From: Pseudomonas sp. G.S.17
GTDB taxonomy: Bacteria > Pseudomonadota > Gammaproteobacteria > Pseudomonadales > Pseudomonadaceae
Assembly: GCF_038096165.1 (NCBI RefSeq)
Contig: NZ_CP151076.1
Span: 4,275,501-4,339,500 of the forward strand
DNA length: 64,000 bases
Direction: 5' to 3'
Shown here: in pieces, positions 18,455 to 27,535 of the stretch
Position numbering within the stretch: the stretch's first letter is position 1
Layout: every line of letters begins with the position of its first letter
The notes under the pieces: generated by a model
Told to the model about the DNA's origin: nothing
Seen by the model: only the letters and a program-made list of their open reading frames with translations
The model's database searches: none
Program-made: the position numbers and the translations under genes

Positions 18455-20149
18455 TTAAGTCCAGGAGTCCCGCAGCGTTACCGTGCGGTTGAATACTGGT
18501 TGACCTGGTTTCGAGTCCTTGATGTCCGCGCAGAAATAACCTTCGCGTTCGAACTGGAAACGGTCTTCCGGTTGCGCGTTTGCCAAAGAAGGTTCGGCGC
18601 GACAACCGGTGAGGACCTGCAGCGAATCAGGATTGATGTTGTCCAGGAAGCTGGCGCCGTCTTCGGCTTTTTCCGGGTTCGGCGAGCGGAACAGACGATC
18701 ATACAGACGCACTTCGCATTCGACGCTGGCCGCGGCCGGCACCCAGTGCACCACGCCTTTGACCTTGCGGCCTTCAGGGTTCTTGCCCAGGGTTTGCGGG
18801 TCGTACGAGCAACGCAGCTCGACGATGTTGCCGTCGGCATCCTTGATCGCTTCGTCAGCACGGATCACATAGCTGCCGCGCAGACGCACTTCGCCGTTGG
18901 GTTCCAGACGTTTGTAGCCTTTTGGCGGCTCTTCCATGTAATCGTCGCGGTCGATGTAGATCTCGCGAGCGAACGGCAACTCGCGCACGCCGAGGTCTTC
19001 TTTCGGGTGACGCGGCAGTTCCAGCTTCTCGACCTGGCCTTCCGGATAATTGGTGATCACGACTTTCAGCGGACGCAGCACGCACATGGCACGCGGCGCG
19101 CTGTGGTCCAGATCGTCGCGGATGCTGAATTCGAGCATGGCGAAATCCACTACGCCATCAGAGCGATTGGTGCCGATCATCTCGCAGAAGTTGCGAATCG
19201 ACGCTGGCGTGTAGCCACGACGACGGAAACCGGAAATGGTCGACATGCGCGGGTCATCCCAGCCGGACACATGCTGCTCGTCGACCAGTTGCTTGAGTTT
19301 GCGCTTGCTGGTGACGGTGTAGCTCAGGTTCAGACGCGAGAACTCGTACTGACGCGGATGGCAAGGTACTGGCAGATTCTCCAGGAACCAGTCATACAGC
19401 GGACGATGGCCTTCGAACTCCAGGGTGCAGATCGAGTGCGTGATGCCTTCGATGGCATCGGACTGACCGTGGGTGAAGTCATAGTTCGGGTAGATGCACC
19501 ATTTGTCGCCGGTCTGGTGGTGATGCGCGTGACGGATGCGATACAGGATCGGGTCGCGCAGGTTCATGTTCGGCGAGGCCATGTCGATCTTGGCGCGCAG
19601 CACGCGTGCGCCGTCCTGGAATTCACCGGCCTTCATGCGGGCGAACAGGTCCAGGCTTTCCTCGACGCTGCGCTCACGGAACGGGCTGTTCTTGCCCGGT
19701 TCGGTCAGGCTGCCGCGATACTCACGGGCCTGCTCGGGGGTCAGATCGTCGACATAGGCCTTGCCCGACTTGATCAGCTCGACTGCCCAGTCGTGCAATT
19801 GGTCGAAATACTGCGAGGCATAGCGCACTTCGCCGGACCATTCGAAGCCCAGCCACTTGATGTCATTTTCGATGGCATCGATGTATTCCTGGTCTTCCTT
19901 GGCCGGGTTCGTATCGTCAAAGCGCAGATGCGTTTCGCCGCCGAATTCCTTGGCGAGACCGAAATTCACGCAGATCGACTTGGCATGACCGATATGCAGA
20001 TAGCCGTTGGGCTCAGGCGGAAAGCGGGTGACGATCTTCGTGTGCTTGCCGGCATCCAGGTCAGCCTGGACGATCGGGCGCAGGAAATTGGTCGGGACAG
20101 CAGGGCCTGCCTTGGAATTCGCAACGGGGTCTTGAGTGGGCTTGCTCAT
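18455..20149 (-). CDS. glnS: Glutaminyl-tRNA synthetase
   Basis: A 564-residue class I synthetase that charges tRNA-Gln directly. I prefer the ATG at 20149 ([12 protein letters not shown]), which has AAGGA upstream, over the in-frame TTG at 20164. The HIGH box is in [15 protein letters not shown] (about residues 50-64), and the KMSKS-equivalent is [10 protein letters not shown]. The C-terminal two-barrel anticodon-binding region is complete through [12 protein letters not shown]. It is upstream of cysS in the same transcript and divergent from ppiB. Confidence 0.98.
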   Translation of the reverse strand: MSKPTQDPVANSKAGPAVPTNFLRPIVQADLDAGKHTKIVTRFPPEPNGYLHIGHAKSICVNFGLAKEFGGETHLRFDDTNPAKEDQEYIDAIENDIKWLGFEWSGEVRYASQYFDQLHDWAVELIKSGKAYVDDLTPEQAREYRGSLTEPGKNSPFRERSVEESLDLFARMKAGEFQDGARVLRAKIDMASPNMNLRDPILYRIRHAHHHQTGDKWCIYPNYDFTHGQSDAIEGITHSICTLEFEGHRPLYDWFLENLPVPCHPRQYEFSRLNLSYTVTSKRKLKQLVDEQHVSGWDDPRMSTISGFRRRGYTPASIRNFCEMIGTNRSDGVVDFAMLEFSIRDDLDHSAPRAMCVLRPLKVVITNYPEGQVEKLELPRHPKEDLGVRELPFAREIYIDRDDYMEEPPKGYKRLEPNGEVRLRGSYVIRADEAIKDADGNIVELRCSYDPQTLGKNPEGRKVKGVVHWVPAAASVECEVRLYDRLFRSPNPEKAEDGASFLDNINPDSLQVLTGCRAEPSLANAQPEDRFQFEREGYFCADIKDSKPGQPVFNRTVTLRDSWT

Positions 20150-20353
20150 AGGATCCTTGGACAATACAAGTGCGCGGCCAGGGTAGGCCGACTAAATCAA
20201 AGCGCCTATCATAGCCGATGCCGTCAAGAGGCTAACAGCACACTCTGCGAAAACACGCGAGTTAAAAACTCGACCGAATTATGTAACCACCTCTGTAAAC
20301 TGCGCGTCAGGGTTATATCGCGCCCCATCCATGAATCAAAGAGCGACTTTTCC

Positions 20354-20857
20354 ATGTCCAAAGTAAAATTGACCACCAATCACGGCGACATCGTATTGGA
20401 ACTCAACGCTGAAAAAGCGCCACTGACCGTTGCCAACTTCATCGAATACGTCAAAGCCGGCCACTACGAAAACACCGTTTTCCACCGTGTCATCGGCAAC
20501 TTCATGATCCAGGGCGGCGGTTTTGAGCCAGGCATGAAAGAAAAGAAAGACAAGCGTCCAAGCATCCAGAACGAAGCTGACAACGGCCTGCCGAACGAAA
20601 AGTACACCGTTGCCATGGCTCGCACCATGGAGCCGCATTCGGCTTCCGCGCAGTTCTTCATCAATGTCGGCGACAACGCGTTCCTGAACCACAGCGCCAA
20701 GACCACTCAGGGCTGGGGCTACGCGGTATTCGCCAAAGTCGTTGAAGGCACCGAAGTCGTCGACAAGATCAAAGGTGTTTCCACCACCAGCAAATCCGGC
20801 CATCAAGACGTACCGGCTGAAGACGTGATCATCGAGAAAGCCGAGATCATTGAGTGA
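20354..20857 (+). CDS. ppiB: Cyclophilin-type peptidyl-prolyl cis-trans isomerase B
   Basis: A 167-residue single-domain cyclophilin without a signal peptide, hence cytoplasmic. Catalytic-site residues are visible in [14 protein letters not shown] (Arg and Phe), [12 protein letters not shown] and the following conserved [12 protein letters not shown]. The start [11 protein letters not shown] at 20354 fits the family. The same frame is open far upstream through antisense of glnS, but that is fortuitous. It overlaps lpxH by four bases (GTGA), pointing to a ppiB-lpxH transcript as in other Pseudomonas. Confidence 0.97.
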   Translation: MSKVKLTTNHGDIVLELNAEKAPLTVANFIEYVKAGHYENTVFHRVIGNFMIQGGGFEPGMKEKKDKRPSIQNEADNGLPNEKYTVAMARTMEPHSASAQFFINVGDNAFLNHSAKTTQGWGYAVFAKVVEGTEVVDKIKGVSTTSKSGHQDVPAEDVIIEKAEIIE

Positions 20858-21585
20858 TATTGCTGATCTCCGATCTGCATCTTGAGGAGGAGCGCCCGGA
20901 CATTACCCGGGCGTTTCTGGATCTGCTCGCCGGCCGCGCTCGCGCTGCCGAGTCGCTGTATATCCTCGGGGATTTTTTCGAAGCCTGGATCGGTGATGAC
21001 GCCATGTCGCCGTTCCAGCGCTCGATCTGCGAAGCCCTGCGCCAATTGAGCGACAGCGGCACGCACATTTTCCTGATGCACGGCAATCGTGATTTCATGA
21101 TTGGCCGCGCATTTTGCAAGGCGGCAGGCTGCACACTGCTGCGCGACCCCAGCGTCGTCCAGATCAATGGTGAGCCGGTGCTGTTGATGCACGGCGACAG
21201 CCTGTGTACCCGGGATGAAGCCTACATCCGTATGCGTCGCATCCTGCGTAACCCGTTGACGTTATGGGTGTTGCGCAATCTGCCCAAAAGTACGCGCTAC
21301 AAGCTGGCGCGCAAGCTGCGCAGCGAGAGTCGGGCGCAGACCCGCATGAAAACCAACGACATCGTTGACGTCACGCCCGAAGAAGTCCCGAAGGTCATGA
21401 CCCAATATGGCGTACGAACCCTGATCCACGGCCACACCCATCGGCCGGCGATCCACAAGCTGCAGATCGGCGATGACGCCGCCCGGCGCATCGTGCTCGG
21501 CGATTGGGACAAACAGGGCTGGGCGTTGCAGGTCGACGAACAGGGCTTTGCCTTGAGTGCGTTTGATTTTTTAACGCCTGAATGA
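20854..21585 (+). CDS. lpxH: UDP-2,3-diacylglucosamine diphosphatase LpxH
   Basis: A 243-residue metallophosphoesterase that hydrolyses UDP-2,3-diacylglucosamine to lipid X, the fourth step of lipid A synthesis at the inner membrane. The manganese-binding motifs are all present: SDLHLE at residues 6-11, LGDFFE, HGNRDF, MHGDS and HGHTHRP. The start is GTG at 20854, overlapping the ppiB stop as GTGA. Length and C-terminus are normal. Confidence 0.97.
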   Translation: MILLISDLHLEEERPDITRAFLDLLAGRARAAESLYILGDFFEAWIGDDAMSPFQRSICEALRQLSDSGTHIFLMHGNRDFMIGRAFCKAAGCTLLRDPSVVQINGEPVLLMHGDSLCTRDEAYIRMRRILRNPLTLWVLRNLPKSTRYKLARKLRSESRAQTRMKTNDIVDVTPEEVPKVMTQYGVRTLIHGHTHRPAIHKLQIGDDAARRIVLGDWDKQGWALQVDEQGFALSAFDFLTPE

Positions 21586-21591
21586 GCTGTG

Positions 21592-21731
21592 CAGACTGTG
21601 TGAAAACGTCACGAGCGAAGGCAAGACAAGGCAAAAACAGGCGGAAAAGCGGAGTCTAGGTGTTCTAAATGAGCATTTTCCGCCTGTTTTTAACGCAGTA
21701 TTGCCGAGCGCAGTAGTTTTCATACAGTCTG
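21592..21731 (+). mobile_element. 140-bp hairpin MITE-like element, copy 1
   Basis: Terminal inverted repeats CAGACTGTGTGAAAAC (21592-21607) and its near-complement (21716-21731, one mismatch). An internal 16-bp perfect stem pairs 21633-21648 with 21676-21691 around a loop of about 27 nt. It is flanked by the direct repeat TGTG (21588-21591 and 21732-21735). No room for a transposase. It is the same length as copy 2 at 53412-53551 and differs at only a few positions, two of them compensatory. Confidence 0.85.
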
Positions 21732-21732
21732 T

Positions 21733-21792
21733 GTGGGAGCGAGCTTGCTCGCGAAGGCTGTACCGACCCTTCGCGAGCAAGCTCGCTCCCAC
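21733..21792 (+). repeat. REP doublet (REPIN), GTGGGAGCGAGC type
   Basis: Two inverted arms, GTGGGAGCGAGCTTGCTCGC onward and its complement ending at 21792, around a short spacer. Its first bases are also the target duplication of the adjoining hairpin element. Confidence 0.9.
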
Positions 21793-21813
21793 GGTTTCTC
21801 ACCGCTCAAAAGA

Positions 21814-23352
21814 TCAATGCCCGCCCCCCGCCGCCGGTCCGGCCTTGGCGGCAAACGGTGGCTTGGCCAGCCACACCAGCAAGATCAGCCCCATGAACAC
21901 CCAACCCAGCAAGTAGAAATAATCCACCGTGGACATCATGTACGCCTGACTGTTGAGCGTCTGCTCCAACTGCGCGTACGCCTGTGGACTGGCGCCGCCC
22001 AGGCTGTTCAGTGCGTCGCGGGTCGCTGGATCATAAGTGCTGAGGTTTTCGCTCAAATACGCATGATGCTGATCCGCCCGGCGAATCCAGATCCAGGTGG
22101 TCAGCGACGCGGCAAAGCTGCCGCCCAGCGTGCGCAGGAAAGTCGCCAGCCCGGAACCGTCGGCGATCTGATTGGGCGGTAAATCCGACAACAGGATGCT
22201 CAAGGTCGGCATGAAGAACAGCGCCACGCCCGCGCCCATAAACAGCTGCACCAGCGCGATGTGTTCGAAATCCACCTGATTGGTGAACCCGGCGCGCATG
22301 AAGCAGCTGGTGCCGATTGCCAGGAAAGCCAGGCCAGCCAGCAAGCGCAGGTCGAACTTATGAGCATATTTGCCGACAAAAGGCGACATCAGCACCGGCA
22401 GGATACCGATGGGGGCTACGGCCAATCCCGCATAGGTCGCGGTGTAACCCATTTGCGTCTGCAACCATTGCGGCAACAACAGGTTGATGCCGAAGAAACC
22501 CGCGTAACCACCCACCAGCACCATGGTGCCGATACGGAAATTGCGAAACGCGAACAGGCGCAGATTGACGATGGGATGCTTGTCGGTCATTTCCCAAATG
22601 ATGAACACCGACAAGGCAATCGCCGAAATCACGGTGCCGATCACAATGAAGTTCGATTCGAACCAGTCCAGGTCGTTGCCCTTGTCGAGCACGATCTGCA
22701 ACGCTCCGACGCCAATGATCAACGTCAGCAGGCCAACGTAATCCATGGGCTGATAACTGGTCACCACCGGACGCTTGGCCATCTGCATGCGTACCACCAG
22801 CACGGCGAACAGACCAATCGGGATATTAATGAAGAAAATCCACGGCCAGCTGTAACTGTCGGTGATCCAGCCGCCGAGTATCGGCCCGGCAATGGGCGCG
22901 ACCACCGTGACCATCGCCAGCAATGCCAGGGCCATCCCTCGTTTGGCCGGAGGATAGACGGCAATCAGCAAGGTCTGCGTCATCGGGTACAACGGCCCGG
23001 CGACCACACCTTGCAGCACGCGAAAGCCCACCAGCTCAGGCATCGACTGGGAAATCCCGCACAGGAACGAGGCGACCACGAACAGAATCGTCGCCCACAA
23101 AAACAGTTTCACTTCGCCGAAGCGGCGGCTCAACCAGCCGGTCAGTGGCAAGGCAATGGCGTTGCTGACGGCGAACGAGGTGATGACCCAGGTGCCCTGC
23201 TCCGAACTGACCCCGAGGTTACCCGAGATAGTCGGCAAGGCGACGTTGGCGATGGTGGTGTCCAGCACCTGCATGAACGTCGCCAGAGACAGGCCGATGG
23301 TGCATAACAGGAGGCTGGGCGGCGTAAATGAAGCGGGGGCGTTGGCGCTCAT
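21814..23352 (-). CDS. EmrB/QacA-type multidrug efflux MFS transporter (DHA2 family)
   Basis: A 512-residue inner-membrane protein with about 14 transmembrane segments, the DHA2 layout. Motif C-like residues appear in the fifth span (VAPIAGPILGGWI), with LDTTIANVALP in span 1 and the loop WLSRRFGEVK after span 2, both diagnostic for EmrB. It would expel hydrophobic drugs by proton antiport through the EmrA-like adaptor and the outer-membrane channel encoded just upstream in the same operon. It is the last gene, 63 bp after the adaptor. Confidence 0.93.
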   Translation of the reverse strand: MSANAPASFTPPSLLLCTIGLSLATFMQVLDTTIANVALPTISGNLGVSSEQGTWVITSFAVSNAIALPLTGWLSRRFGEVKLFLWATILFVVASFLCGISQSMPELVGFRVLQGVVAGPLYPMTQTLLIAVYPPAKRGMALALLAMVTVVAPIAGPILGGWITDSYSWPWIFFINIPIGLFAVLVVRMQMAKRPVVTSYQPMDYVGLLTLIIGVGALQIVLDKGNDLDWFESNFIVIGTVISAIALSVFIIWEMTDKHPIVNLRLFAFRNFRIGTMVLVGGYAGFFGINLLLPQWLQTQMGYTATYAGLAVAPIGILPVLMSPFVGKYAHKFDLRLLAGLAFLAIGTSCFMRAGFTNQVDFEHIALVQLFMGAGVALFFMPTLSILLSDLPPNQIADGSGLATFLRTLGGSFAASLTTWIWIRRADQHHAYLSENLSTYDPATRDALNSLGGASPQAYAQLEQTLNSQAYMMSTVDYFYLLGWVFMGLILLVWLAKPPFAAKAGPAAGGGH

Positions 23353-23415
23353 CGCGAATCCCTGAAAACTCTGACGGCGCCCCGACCTTGCAGGCCGGGG
23401 CTACGGATTGGCGGT

Positions 23416-24651
23416 TCAGCGCTGGGCAGTCTTGCCGGTCGCGGCGCTGTTTTCGTGGATCAGGCGCGCAATCAAAGCATCGGCATCAGCCAGTTGCTGC
23501 TCATACACCTTGGTGGTGAACGAGGCCTTCTTCGGCGGTTGCTGGGCCAGCACCGGGCCGCTTTGGTCGTGCAGATTGACATCGACCACTGTCGACAGGC
23601 CGATGCGCAACGGATGCTCGGCCAGTTCGTCAGCATTGATGTGAATCCGTACCGGCACGCGCTGGACGATCTTGATCCAGTTACCGGTGGCGTTTTGCGC
23701 AGGCAACAACGCAAACGCGCTGCCGGTGCCGGCGCCCAGGCTGTCGATGGTGCCGCTGTATTTCACGTCGCTGCCGTACAGGTCAGACTCGATTTCCACC
23801 GGCTGGCCGATGCGCATCTTGCCCAACTGGGTTTCCTTGAAGTTGGCGTCGATCCACAACTGATCCAGTGGAATCACCGCCATCATGGCCGTGCCCGGCT
23901 GTACGCGCTGGCCCAACTGCACGGTGCGCTTCGCGACATAACCGGTCACCGGCGCGATTAACGTACTGCGGGCATCGGCCAGGTAGGCCTGACGCAATTG
24001 CGCGGCGGCGGCTTTGACGTCGGGATGCGACGAGACTTCGGTGTCATCCACCAGGGCAACGCTGCTGGCCAATTGTTGCTGCAGATTGTTCAAGGCACTT
24101 TGCGCGCTGGTCAGGTCATCCTGCGCGTGGGAAAGCTCTTCCTGGGAAATCGCCCCGCCAGCGGCCAGGTTCTTCCGGCGGCTGTAATTGTCCTGCGCTC
24201 TCTTCACTTCGGCGCGCTGCGCCGCCAACTGAGCTTTCATACCGTCGACATTGCTGTACAAACCGCGCACCTGACGTACGGTCTTGGCCAGATTGGCCTC
24301 GGCGCTTTGCAGGCCGACTTCGGCGTCACTCGGGTCGAAGCGCAGCAACACCTGACCTTCACGGACCAGATCGCCATCGTCAGCACCAATGCTGATTACG
24401 GTACCGGTGACCAGCGGGGTGATTTCCACCACGTTGCCGTTCACATAGGCGTCGTCGGTGCTCTCGCTCCAGCGCCCGTAAAGTTCGTGCCAGGCCCAGA
24501 TACCCAGCGCGCCCAGAATCACGATCAATAACAGCCCCAGCAGAAGGAATTTACGCTTGCGTGGATTGCTGTCTTTATTACCATCCTGAGCTTTGGCGTT
24601 GTCAGCCTGGTCTTTGGGCGCGGATGTGTTTTCGCTAGTGGCAGTGGCCAT
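23416..24651 (-). CDS. EmrA-type membrane fusion protein (HlyD family)
   Basis: A 411-residue periplasmic adaptor with a single N-terminal membrane anchor (about residues 34-55) after a charged cytoplasmic tail. Biotinyl-lipoyl halves (STDDAYVNGNVVEITPLVTG and GYVAKRTVQLGQ) flank a long helical hairpin (about 115-215), then a beta-barrel domain. It links the inner-membrane pump to the outer-membrane channel. It starts 5 bp after the channel gene stops. The C-terminal tail is rich in Ala, Gln and Lys and variable. Confidence 0.94.
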   Translation of the reverse strand: MATATSENTSAPKDQADNAKAQDGNKDSNPRKRKFLLLGLLLIVILGALGIWAWHELYGRWSESTDDAYVNGNVVEITPLVTGTVISIGADDGDLVREGQVLLRFDPSDAEVGLQSAEANLAKTVRQVRGLYSNVDGMKAQLAAQRAEVKRAQDNYSRRKNLAAGGAISQEELSHAQDDLTSAQSALNNLQQQLASSVALVDDTEVSSHPDVKAAAAQLRQAYLADARSTLIAPVTGYVAKRTVQLGQRVQPGTAMMAVIPLDQLWIDANFKETQLGKMRIGQPVEIESDLYGSDVKYSGTIDSLGAGTGSAFALLPAQNATGNWIKIVQRVPVRIHINADELAEHPLRIGLSTVVDVNLHDQSGPVLAQQPPKKASFTTKVYEQQLADADALIARLIHENSAATGKTAQR

Positions 24652-24656
24652 GACAA

Positions 24657-26144
24657 TTACCTTGTGTTAGTCAGCGAAGCAGCTGATGAAGTGGCCGGTC
24701 TGGTTGATTCCGAAGGGCCTTGCCCCTCGAAACCGCCACCCAGGGCCTGCATCAACTGGATCGACAAATCGATTCGTTCGGCGTTGAGATCAGCCAGTTG
24801 GCGTTGGGATTGCAACAGTTGCTGTTCGATGGTCAGCACATCCAGGTAATTGCCGACGCCCGAGCCGTAACGCTGGGTCACGGTGTCGAAGGATTGCTGG
24901 ATGACATCGGTGGCGTGCTGCCGCGCCTGGATCTGGCCGTCCATGGCGCGCAGCTGACCAATGTTGTCGCTGACGTCACCCAAGGCCCGAATCAGGCTTT
25001 TATTGTATTGCGCCACGGCCAGGTCGTAATCGGCATCCCGCGCATCGAGGTCGGCGCGCAGTCGGCCGCCATCGAACAGCGGCAGGGAAATGGTCGGGGC
25101 GATATTAAAGAAGCGACTGGCCGAACCGAACAGCGCATCACCCAGCAACGACTCGGTGCCCGCCGCAGCGCTGAGGTTCAGGTTCGGGTAGAAATTGGTC
25201 TTGCCGGCCACGATGTTCTTGCTCGCCGCCTCAACCCGCCAGCGTGCGGCAACAATGTCCGGACGACGGCCCAGCAGTTCGGCCGGCAACGACGACGGCA
25301 ACGCCACGACAGCGGGTTTGAGCACGTTGGGCCGGGAAATATCTTCGCCACGGTCCGGGCCTTTGCCAAGCAACACCGCCAGGGCGATTTTTGCGCTGCG
25401 CAGACGCTTGTCGGCGTCGATCAGCTGTTCCTGGGAGTTCGCTTCCAGGCTTTCGGTCTGCTGGTATTGATACTGGCTGTCGATCCCGGATTGCAGGCGA
25501 CGACCGCCCAGATCCAGCAGTTGCCGGGTGCGCTTGAGATCTTCAGTCGCCAGATCGCGCACCACATAAGCCTGACCCAGATCGCTGTAGGCGCGCGCCA
25601 CATCGGCGGCCAGCGTCAACTGCGCAGCCTGCTGATCGACTTCGGCGGCTCGGGCCTGGCCCAGCGCCGCTTCCCAGGCGGCACGCTGGCCACCCCAAAG
25701 GTCGAAGTTGTAATTGAAATTGACCGCCATGCTGCGCAACGTGCTGTAACGCCCGCCCACACCGCTCGGGTCCTGATCCTTGGCCAGACGCGAACGGCTG
25801 ATGCTGGCGTCGGCATCGACAGTCGGCATGCGCGCGGCATCGGCCGCATACGCAGTGGCCATCGCCTGATGGGTACGTGCGCTGGCAACCTGCATGTCCG
25901 GGCTGTCGCGCAACGCCTCGCTGATCAGGCCGTCAAGCTGCGCATCGCCGAGGCTTTTCCACCAGTCGCGCTTGGGCCATGCGGCAGGGGAAAGGGTGAT
26001 GTCTTGCAGATTGCGTTCGCTGTGCAAGGTCTTGGCATCGAGGCTTTGACCCTCGGTGACCAGACCGCTGTAATTGGCGCAGCCGGCAAGGCTCAGGGCA
26101 AGCAACAACAGGCTATGGCGCGCCTGCAAAATCGTGCGGTTCAT
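24657..26144 (-). CDS. Outer-membrane efflux lipoprotein (OprM/NodT family)
   Basis: A 495-residue TolC-like channel. The N-terminus has a lipoprotein signal with lipobox LAGC near residue 22, so the mature protein should be acylated and trimeric in the outer membrane. Two outer-membrane-efflux repeats cover about 60-260 and 280-470, with family stretches DLWGGQRAAWEAALG and RRPDIVAARWRVEAA. It starts at 26144, overlapping the marR stop (ATGA), and precedes the adaptor by 5 bp. This completes a marR-OMF-emrA-emrB operon. Confidence 0.94.
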   Translation of the reverse strand: MNRTILQARHSLLLLALSLAGCANYSGLVTEGQSLDAKTLHSERNLQDITLSPAAWPKRDWWKSLGDAQLDGLISEALRDSPDMQVASARTHQAMATAYAADAARMPTVDADASISRSRLAKDQDPSGVGGRYSTLRSMAVNFNYNFDLWGGQRAAWEAALGQARAAEVDQQAAQLTLAADVARAYSDLGQAYVVRDLATEDLKRTRQLLDLGGRRLQSGIDSQYQYQQTESLEANSQEQLIDADKRLRSAKIALAVLLGKGPDRGEDISRPNVLKPAVVALPSSLPAELLGRRPDIVAARWRVEAASKNIVAGKTNFYPNLNLSAAAGTESLLGDALFGSASRFFNIAPTISLPLFDGGRLRADLDARDADYDLAVAQYNKSLIRALGDVSDNIGQLRAMDGQIQARQHATDVIQQSFDTVTQRYGSGVGNYLDVLTIEQQLLQSQRQLADLNAERIDLSIQLMQALGGGFEGQGPSESTRPATSSAASLTNTR

Positions 26145-26629
26145 GTTGCACCTGTGTCTTTGAAGCTCAGACGAGTAATGGTGACGTGGTCATCGGCTCC
26201 TACCAGGATCTTGGTCAGGATGCGCTCCAGATTGGCAACCTCCTCCGCCTCCAGCACGCCTAACAAGTCATTCAGTGCGTCAGCGCCGATCTGCGGCAAG
26301 CGGTCCGAAAGCGCCTGACCTTCGGCGGTCAACGCGAGATGCACCTGGCGTCGATCAGTCGCCGAACGGCTGCGAACCAAAAGCGCCTTTTGCTCCAGAC
26401 GGTCGAGCATGCGGGTCATCGAGCCGCTGTCCAGCGACAGACAACGGCACAATTCCGCCGGTGTGTCAAAACCGCCCCGCGCCACGATGATCAACACCTT
26501 GAACTGCGAGGAAGTGACGCCATACGGGATCAGATGCTTGTCCAGCAAGCGATCCTTCACCGAGTTAGTTCGGCCGATCAGCATTCCCATGATTGAAGAA
26601 TTCAGGTCAGCGGGACTGAAATGTTTCAT
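26141..26629 (-). CDS. MarR-family repressor of the efflux operon
   Basis: A 162-residue winged-helix regulator. The DNA-binding part (about 40-110) contains the recognition helix region DTPAELCRCLSLDSGSMTRMLDRLEQKALLVR, followed by the wing SATDRRQVHLALT. It is first in the operon and overlaps the channel gene, so it probably represses its own operon and is released by drugs or phenolics, as EmrR does. Two perfect palindromes TGCCTAGGCA just upstream are the likely operators. Confidence 0.93.
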   Translation of the reverse strand: MKHFSPADLNSSIMGMLIGRTNSVKDRLLDKHLIPYGVTSSQFKVLIIVARGGFDTPAELCRCLSLDSGSMTRMLDRLEQKALLVRSRSATDRRQVHLALTAEGQALSDRLPQIGADALNDLLGVLEAEEVANLERILTKILVGADDHVTITRLSFKDTGAT

Positions 26630-26641
26630 GCATCCACCAAA

Positions 26642-26687
26642 GTAACTGCCTAGGCAGCGAGTTACATAATGTTACTGCCTAGGCAGC
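26642..26687 (-). promoter_or_regulatory. Duplicated palindromic operator and promoter of the efflux operon
   Basis: TGCCTAGGCA at 26647-26656 and 26676-26685, inside GTAACTGCCTAGGCAGC and GTTACTGCCTAGGCAGC. Centres are 29 bp apart. On the minus strand a candidate -35 TTGGCC and -10 TAACAT, 17 bp apart, place the second palindrome in the spacer and the first just after the -10, so binding would block polymerase. Confidence 0.7.
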
Positions 26688-26725
26688 AAATGGCCAAGCT
26701 TTTATTAGCAGGCTTACTATTCAGA

Positions 26726-26752
26726 CGTGAAAAAGGCGTCCGAGGACGCCTT
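26726..26752 (-). terminator. Terminator of miaE
   Basis: 8-bp stem AAGGCGTC/GACGCCTT (26733-26752), loop CGAG, followed on the minus strand by TTTCACG. It lies 21 bp after the miaE stop. Confidence 0.8.
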
Positions 26753-26773
26753 CTATATATAGAGAGAGCAGAA

Positions 26774-27385
26774 TCAAGCCAGCGCAGGCACGCCGCTATG
26801 AAAGCGAAACTCTTCATCAGGGCTTTCGATCAGCTCACGCTCGGCGAGCAGAATCTCCTGAATCTTCGCCTCCACATCCGCCTTGTCGCCATAGGTATGG
26901 GCCAGTTTCAGATAGTCCTGAAAATGCCGCGCCTCGGACTTCAACAGGCTGGAATAGAACTTGGCCAGGTCCTCATCCAGATGCGGGACCAACGCTGCAA
27001 AGCGCTCGCAGGAACGCGCTTCGACAATCGCGCCGACAATCAGCGCATCCGTCAGGCGGTACGGATTGTGATTGCGCACCAGTTTGCGCAACGAACCGGC
27101 GTAACGCGCGGAGCTGATATTGACCAGCGGGATGGCGCGTTTGCGGATGATGGCGATGACTTGTTCGAAATGGCGCAGTTCTTCCCGGGCCAGCCGGGAC
27201 ATCTTGCTCAGCAGGTCGAATTTGTCGTTGTACTGGAACATGAACTGAAATGCCGCCCCGGCCGCCTTCTTTTCATTGTTCGCATGATCGATCAACAGGA
27301 TATCCAGATTGCGCAAAGCGGCCTGGACCCAGCTGTCGGGGGTGCGGCACAGCAGGAAGGCTTCTATTTCAGGGATCGGGTACAT
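26774..27385 (-). CDS. miaE: tRNA 2-methylthio-N6-isopentenyladenosine-37 hydroxylase MiaE
   Basis: A 203-residue diiron monooxygenase of the ferritin-like fold that hydroxylates the isopentenyl group of the modified A37 in tRNA. The likely iron ligands are two ExxH motifs, REELRHFEQ and KSEARHFQDY, with further carboxylates in ANNEKKAA and VEARSCERF. I place the start at ATG 27385 (MYPIPEIEAFL), which aligns with other Pseudomonas MiaE. The open frame runs 29 codons further upstream without an obvious ribosome site. It is divergent from the universal stress gene. Confidence 0.92.
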   Translation of the reverse strand: MYPIPEIEAFLLCRTPDSWVQAALRNLDILLIDHANNEKKAAGAAFQFMFQYNDKFDLLSKMSRLAREELRHFEQVIAIIRKRAIPLVNISSARYAGSLRKLVRNHNPYRLTDALIVGAIVEARSCERFAALVPHLDEDLAKFYSSLLKSEARHFQDYLKLAHTYGDKADVEAKIQEILLAERELIESPDEEFRFHSGVPALA

Positions 27386-27535
27386 GAGTTCACGGATGGC
27401 TGGATGACAAAGCCCGGCATTATACGAGGCCGGTCGAACTCCCGCGATATAAATGAAATTGACTTGAATCAACGCCCGACTCCGGGCGGCGCAACTATAG
27501 TTACCGGGTGCTTATGCAGCCGGGAGATCCAATTC

